Of a stretch of DNA of 34,651 nucleotides, positions 31,621 to 34,651 are shown in pieces (within the stretch, counting starts at the first letter, position 1; each line of letters starts with the position of its first letter). The notes beneath the pieces were generated by a model that had not been told where the DNA came from, did not search any database, and saw only the letters and a program-made list of their open reading frames with translations. This stretch comes from Firmicutes bacterium UBA2598. GTDB taxonomy: Bacteria > Bacillota > PH28-bin88. The stretch is from positions 1 to 34,651 of the forward strand of contig DDKM01000006.1 in NCBI GenBank assembly GCA_002339345.1. The letters run 5' to 3'. A program made the translations under genes and the position numbers.

Positions 31621-31731
31621 ACAAGGTTCAAGGGTTTACACGGGTTAATTGCCCTGGTTGTAACCACGGGAATTTTCCTGTATATTTTTGATCTCCTTTG
31701 GCAATTTCAAACTAGACTGGGCCTTTTTTAA
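31519..31731 (+). CDS. Doubtful small ORF with a hydrophobic C-terminal segment
   Basis: A 70-codon open frame ends with a hydrophobic stretch (LIALVVTTGIFLYIF) that could span a membrane. Its first half lies within the structured RNA-like region and is unlikely to be coding. A shorter start at GTG 31597 would give a 44-residue protein, but its ribosome site is poor. A candidate gltX promoter (31658-31686) lies inside it. I recognise no family. Confidence 0.2.
   Translation: MKEQFADVGDVPRFCLAFPRHRLGWGVRGLQDPKTRFKGLHGLIALVVTTGIFLYIFDLLWQFQTRLGLF
31658..31686 (+). promoter_or_regulatory. Candidate sigmaA promoter of gltX
   Basis: TTGTAA (31658-31663) and TATATT (31681-31686) are separated by 17 bases, about 95 bases upstream of gltX. 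Confidence 0.4.
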
Positions 31732-31781
31732 GCCGCGGAAAGCAGTGGCCGGGGCGGGTCCGAAACGGGAGTTGAGGAATA

Positions 31782-33242
31782 ATGGACAAGTTCAGGGTAA
31801 GGTTTGCCCCCAGCCCTACCGGACCGTTACACATCGGGGGGGCCAGGTCAGCCCTCTTTAACTACCTGCTGGCCAGGAAGCATGGGGGAACCTTTATACT
31901 GCGCATTGAGGATACCGACCTGGAGCGATCCAGCCGGGAATCGGAGCAAAACATCATGGACTCGTTACGCTGGCTGGGTATGGACTGGGACGAGGGTCCC
32001 GACAAGGGCGGGCCCTTTGGTCCCTACCGCCAGACGGAACGGCTGGGTACCTACCGGTCCTATGTGGATAGGCTGCTGGCGGAAGGTAAGGCTTACCTGT
32101 GCTATTGTACCGAAGAGGAACTGGCGGCGGAACGGGAAGCCCTGATGACCAAGGTGGAATTGCCCCGCTATCTGGGCCGCTGTCGCAGTCTGACCCAAGG
32201 GTGCCGGGAGCGCCTGGAGGCGGAAGGCCGGAAACCGGTGGTGCGCTTTCTGGTGCCGGAAGACCAAACGGTGGTGGTGGAGGACCGGGTGCGCGGACAG
32301 GTAGCCTTTGAAACCAACGGCATCGGCGATTTTGTCATCGTCAAGTCCGATGGCATACCCACCTACAACTTTGCGGTGGTAATTGATGACGCCACCATGG
32401 AGATCACCCATGTCATCCGGGCGGAGGAACACCTGTCCAACACCCCCCGCCAGATTCTCATTTACCAGGCCCTGGGATTGCCGCTCCCGGAGTTCGCCCA
32501 TATCTCGCTGATTTTGGGTAAGGACCGCACCAAGATGAGTAAAAGGCACGGGTCCACCTCGGTGGTACAGTACCGGGAACAGGGCTACCTGCCGCAGGCC
32601 CTGGTGAACTTCCTGGCCTTATTGGGGTGGGCGCCGGAGGGGGAAGAGGAAATCTTCAGCATGGAACAGCTGGTGGACCGGTTTTCCCTGGATCGGGTGG
32701 CCAAAAATCCGGCGGTATTTGACATGGACAAGCTGTTGTGGCTGAATGGCTATTATATCCGCCAGGCACCCCTGGAAGAAGTTACCCGGTTGGCTTTGCC
32801 CTATCTCCAGGCAGCAGGGTATGTGGGTGGGGAGGTATCCCACGTCCAGATGGAGTGGCTCAAGCACCTGGTGGGGGCTGTACGGAAGGGTATCAGCCAC
32901 CTGGCGGAAATTCCGGCCCGGACGGCGCTGTTCTTTACCAATGAGTTGACCTATTCCGCCGAGGCCCAAAGGGTACTGCAGGAGGAGCAGGTACCCATGG
33001 TGCTAAACACCCTGAAGGAAAAGCTCGCGGTTACCCCCATGACGGAGGAAGGGGTAAAGGGTATGTTAAAGACCCTCGCCAAGGAACTGAAGCTGGGCGG
33101 TAAGCAGGTTTATATGCCCATCCGGGCAGCCCTCACGGGCGAGGTGCACGGTCCGGAGCTTTTTGACATCATTCCCCTGCTGGGGGTTGAGGAGTGTGCC
33201 CGGCGGCTGGATAGTGCCGTGGCGCTGGTGACCGGCCCTTGA
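31782..33242 (+). CDS. gltX: Glutamyl-tRNA synthetase
   Basis: This 486-residue class I synthetase charges tRNA-Glu. The HIGH-type motif is HIGG (17-20, in PTGPLHIGGARS), and KMSKR occurs near residue 251. The C-terminal anticodon-binding domain is complete. In this kind of Firmicute it is probably non-discriminating and also charges tRNA-Gln, which is inference since glnS and gatCAB cannot be checked here. GAGGAA precedes the ATG. The -35 box of the following T-box promoter overlaps its stop codon. Confidence 0.96.
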   Translation: MDKFRVRFAPSPTGPLHIGGARSALFNYLLARKHGGTFILRIEDTDLERSSRESEQNIMDSLRWLGMDWDEGPDKGGPFGPYRQTERLGTYRSYVDRLLAEGKAYLCYCTEEELAAEREALMTKVELPRYLGRCRSLTQGCRERLEAEGRKPVVRFLVPEDQTVVVEDRVRGQVAFETNGIGDFVIVKSDGIPTYNFAVVIDDATMEITHVIRAEEHLSNTPRQILIYQALGLPLPEFAHISLILGKDRTKMSKRHGSTSVVQYREQGYLPQALVNFLALLGWAPEGEEEIFSMEQLVDRFSLDRVAKNPAVFDMDKLLWLNGYYIRQAPLEEVTRLALPYLQAAGYVGGEVSHVQMEWLKHLVGAVRKGISHLAEIPARTALFFTNELTYSAEAQRVLQEEQVPMVLNTLKEKLAVTPMTEEGVKGMLKTLAKELKLGGKQVYMPIRAALTGEVHGPELFDIIPLLGVEECARRLDSAVALVTGP

Positions 33243-33268
33243 CACTGTCCGGCAGTGGTGGGTATAAT
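33239..33268 (+). promoter_or_regulatory. SigmaA promoter of the T-box-cysE-cysS operon
   Basis: TTGACA (33239-33244) and TATAAT (33263-33268) are separated by 18 bases. The -35 box overlaps the gltX stop codon. The transcript would start near 33275 with a leader of about 335 bases. Confidence 0.85.
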
Positions 33269-33274
33269 GGGAAC

Positions 33275-33579
33275 AAGTTTGATCAGGTGTAAACACCGGG
33301 AACGGGGAGAGTAGGTGGAAACTTGCCGGTCAGAGAGGGGACGTCACCGGCTGGAAGCGGCCCCCGGAAAACCCACCGAAGTGCACCCGGGAGTGGCGGG
33401 GCGGAAAGACGAAGTATGTCCCGACGCTGGTTGCGTTACCGCCAGGTGTCCCCTATTGCCCCCATGGGGCAGGGATACCCAAAGGGGAGCGTTGGATGAC
33501 GCTCAAGCAGAGTGGAACCGCGAAAGACATTGCAAACCTTTCGTCTCTGCAGCGCCGGCTGCAGGGGCGGAGGGTTTTT
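33275..33579 (+). promoter_or_regulatory. T-box riboswitch leader, cysteine-specific, with terminator
   Basis: The leader begins with the stem I signature GAGAGTAG (33307-33314). A TGC codon at 33382-33384, in GAAGTGCACC, is the likely specifier, coding for Cys. The T-box core is AGAGTGGAACCGCG (33509-33522). The antiterminator pairs AGAG (33509-33512) with CTCT (33545-33548) and GCGAAAG (33520-33526) with CTTTCGT (33538-33544), leaving TGGAACC as the bulge. Its TGGA is complementary to UCCA, the 3' end expected of tRNA-Cys with discriminator U. The competing terminator is a 16-bp stem (33537-33552 with 33559-33574, four G-T wobbles) followed by TTTTT. Uncharged tRNA-Cys should thus switch on cysE-cysS. 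Confidence 0.95.
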
Positions 33580-33610
33580 GATTTACTAGAAAGCCAGGGG
33601 GTGTCCAGCC

Positions 33611-34327
33611 ATGTTTAGCCAGATCAAGAGGGATATCCGGGCGGTTTTCGAGCGGGACCCTGCCGTGAAGTCCGTCCTGGAGGTTATCCTGTGCTATCCT
33701 GGTTTCCATGCCGTGCAGATGCACCGTGTCGCTCACTGGTTTTACCGGCGGGGGTGGATGGTCACAGCCCGTTTTATCTCCCAGGTGGCCAGGTTTTTAA
33801 CTGGCATTGAAATCCACCCTGGCGCCACCATCGGCCAGGGGCTGTTCATCGACCACGGCATGGGCGTGGTCATAGGCGAGACGGCGGAAATCGGGGACAA
33901 TGTCACCCTGTACCAGGGGGTCACCCTGGGAGGGACCGGCAAGGAAAAGGGCAAGCGCCATCCCACCATCGGCAACAATGTGGTCATCAGCACCGGGGCC
34001 AAGGTACTGGGATCCATCACCATTGGCGATAACGTCAAAATCGGCGCCGGGTCGGTGGTGCTGCGTAATGTGCCGCCCAACTGTACGGTGGTCGGTGTGC
34101 CGGGCAAGGTAGTGGTCCGCAACGGGCGTCACCTGGCGGACGGTGACATGAGTGCCATTGATCTGCACCACGACCGGCTGCCGGACCCGGTGGCGGAAAT
34201 GATTTTATGCCTGCAGCGCAAAATAGAAAGGTTGGAAAACCGCATTGCGGAGTTGGAGGTCGAACGGGATGCCCATCAGCATTTACAACACACTGAGCAG
34301 GAAAAAGGAAGAATTTCAGCCGGCTGA
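33611..34327 (+). CDS. cysE: Serine O-acetyltransferase
   Basis: CysE makes O-acetylserine, the first step of cysteine synthesis. The 238-residue protein has a short helical N-terminal domain and a left-handed beta-helix of hexapeptide repeats (about 65-170), with the catalytic segment FIDHGMGVVIGETAEIG and the loop TLGGTGKEKGKRHP. The C-terminal 40 residues form a probable coiled coil (KIERLENRIAELE). It follows a Cys T-box directly and overlaps cysS by 59 bases, so cysteine synthesis and tRNA-Cys charging are co-regulated. Confidence 0.96.
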   Translation: MFSQIKRDIRAVFERDPAVKSVLEVILCYPGFHAVQMHRVAHWFYRRGWMVTARFISQVARFLTGIEIHPGATIGQGLFIDHGMGVVIGETAEIGDNVTLYQGVTLGGTGKEKGKRHPTIGNNVVISTGAKVLGSITIGDNVKIGAGSVVLRNVPPNCTVVGVPGKVVVRNGRHLADGDMSAIDLHHDRLPDPVAEMILCLQRKIERLENRIAELEVERDAHQHLQHTEQEKGRISAG

Positions 34328-34651
34328 TCCGGGCCGGGTACGGATGTACGTGTGCGGACCCACCACATACAACTTTATCCACCTGGGCAACGCCAGGCCG
34401 GTGGTGGTTTTTGACACCATCCGCCGCTACCTGGAGTACCGGGGTTACCAGGTCACCTACATCCAGAACTTTACCGATATTGATGACAAGATCATCAACC
34501 GGGCGCGGGAGGAGGGAGCGGATCCCCTGGCCCTGGCTCAGAAATACATCAAGGAATACTTTCGCGATGCCGATGCCCTGCAGGTGCGGCGGGCCAACGT
34601 CCATCCCCAGGTATCCCACCACCTGCCGGAAATTATCAATATGATCGAAAT
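34269..34651 (+). CDS. cysS: Cysteinyl-tRNA synthetase, N-terminal part (truncated by window end)
   Basis: The first 127 codons match CysRS: VCGPTTYNFIHLGNAR contains the zinc-ligand Cys29 and the HIGH-type motif HLGN (38-41), followed by NFTDIDDKII. The gene continues past the window. ATG 34269 has GGAGGT eight bases upstream, inside cysE. Being charged by this enzyme, tRNA-Cys is also the effector of the T-box in front of the operon. Confidence 0.96.
   Translation, partial: MPISIYNTLSRKKEEFQPADPGRVRMYVCGPTTYNFIHLGNARPVVVFDTIRRYLEYRGYQVTYIQNFTDIDDKIINRAREEGADPLALAQKYIKEYFRDADALQVRRANVHPQVSHHLPEIINMIE

Noticed and set aside
1..34651. CRISPR array, prophage or intact insertion sequence
   Set aside because: No regularly spaced repeats, phage structural genes or transposase genes are visible; only the orphan RNA-like element at 31409-31620 hints at mobile DNA.

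Overview
This window looks like chromosomal DNA of a moderately GC-rich anaerobic Firmicute, probably a Desulfotomaculum- or Pelotomaculum-like member of the Peptococcaceae/Desulfotomaculales. That assignment is inference from gene content and order: a bacterial HdrCBA-MvhDGA complex, the order ctsR-mcsA-mcsB-clpC-radA-disA-carD-pin/tram-ispD-ispF-gltX, a Cys T-box before cysE-cysS, frequent GTG/TTG starts and strong Shine-Dalgarno sites. No genome comparison was possible.

Layout. (1) 1-1985: a PAS/AAA+/Fis sigma54-dependent activator, then an intergenic region with inverted repeats and a GG-N10-GC (-24/-12) promoter. (2) 1986-8707: hdrC, hdrB, hdrA, mvhD, mvhG, mvhA and a hydrogenase maturation protease, mostly overlapping, ending in a clear terminator. 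Together they should form a cytoplasmic flavin-based electron-bifurcating [NiFe]-hydrogenase/heterodisulfide-reductase-like complex. (3) 8868-14661: hypA, hypB, hypF, hypC, hypD and hypE, the full [NiFe] cofactor assembly set, as a second operon. (4) 14736-14810: tRNA-Asn(GTT) with its own promoter and terminator. (5) 15010-18356: an ABC importer of the PhnD/PhnC/PhnE superfamily whose binding protein resembles the putative selenate branch. (6) 18286-19740, minus strand: a GT2 glycosyltransferase with three tandem C-terminal modules, overlapping the importer tail-to-tail. (7) 19866-20790: a pair of Gate (nucleoside recognition) membrane proteins. (8) 20891-25763: the CtsR-controlled stress operon ctsR-mcsA-mcsB-clpC with a CtsR operator and terminator. 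(9) 25834-31368: radA-disA, carD behind two tandem consensus promoters, a PIN/TRAM membrane protein, ispD and ispF. (10) 31369-31781: a stretch with several hairpins and a possible pseudoknot that resembles an orphan HEARO/omega-RNA (IscB/TnpB-type) element without its nuclease. (11) 31782-34651: gltX, then a T-box-controlled cysE-cysS operon; cysS runs off the window.

How it fits together. The activator next to a sigma54-type promoter suggests that the Hdr-Mvh operon is switched by a signal sensed by the PAS domain. The Hyp proteins and the protease mature the MvhA active site. The least ordinary items are the bacterial Hdr-Mvh complex with unknown disulfide partner and its sigma54 control region, the selenate-type importer, the orphan structured RNA, a terminator-like hairpin inside ispD, and the glycosyltransferase repeats.
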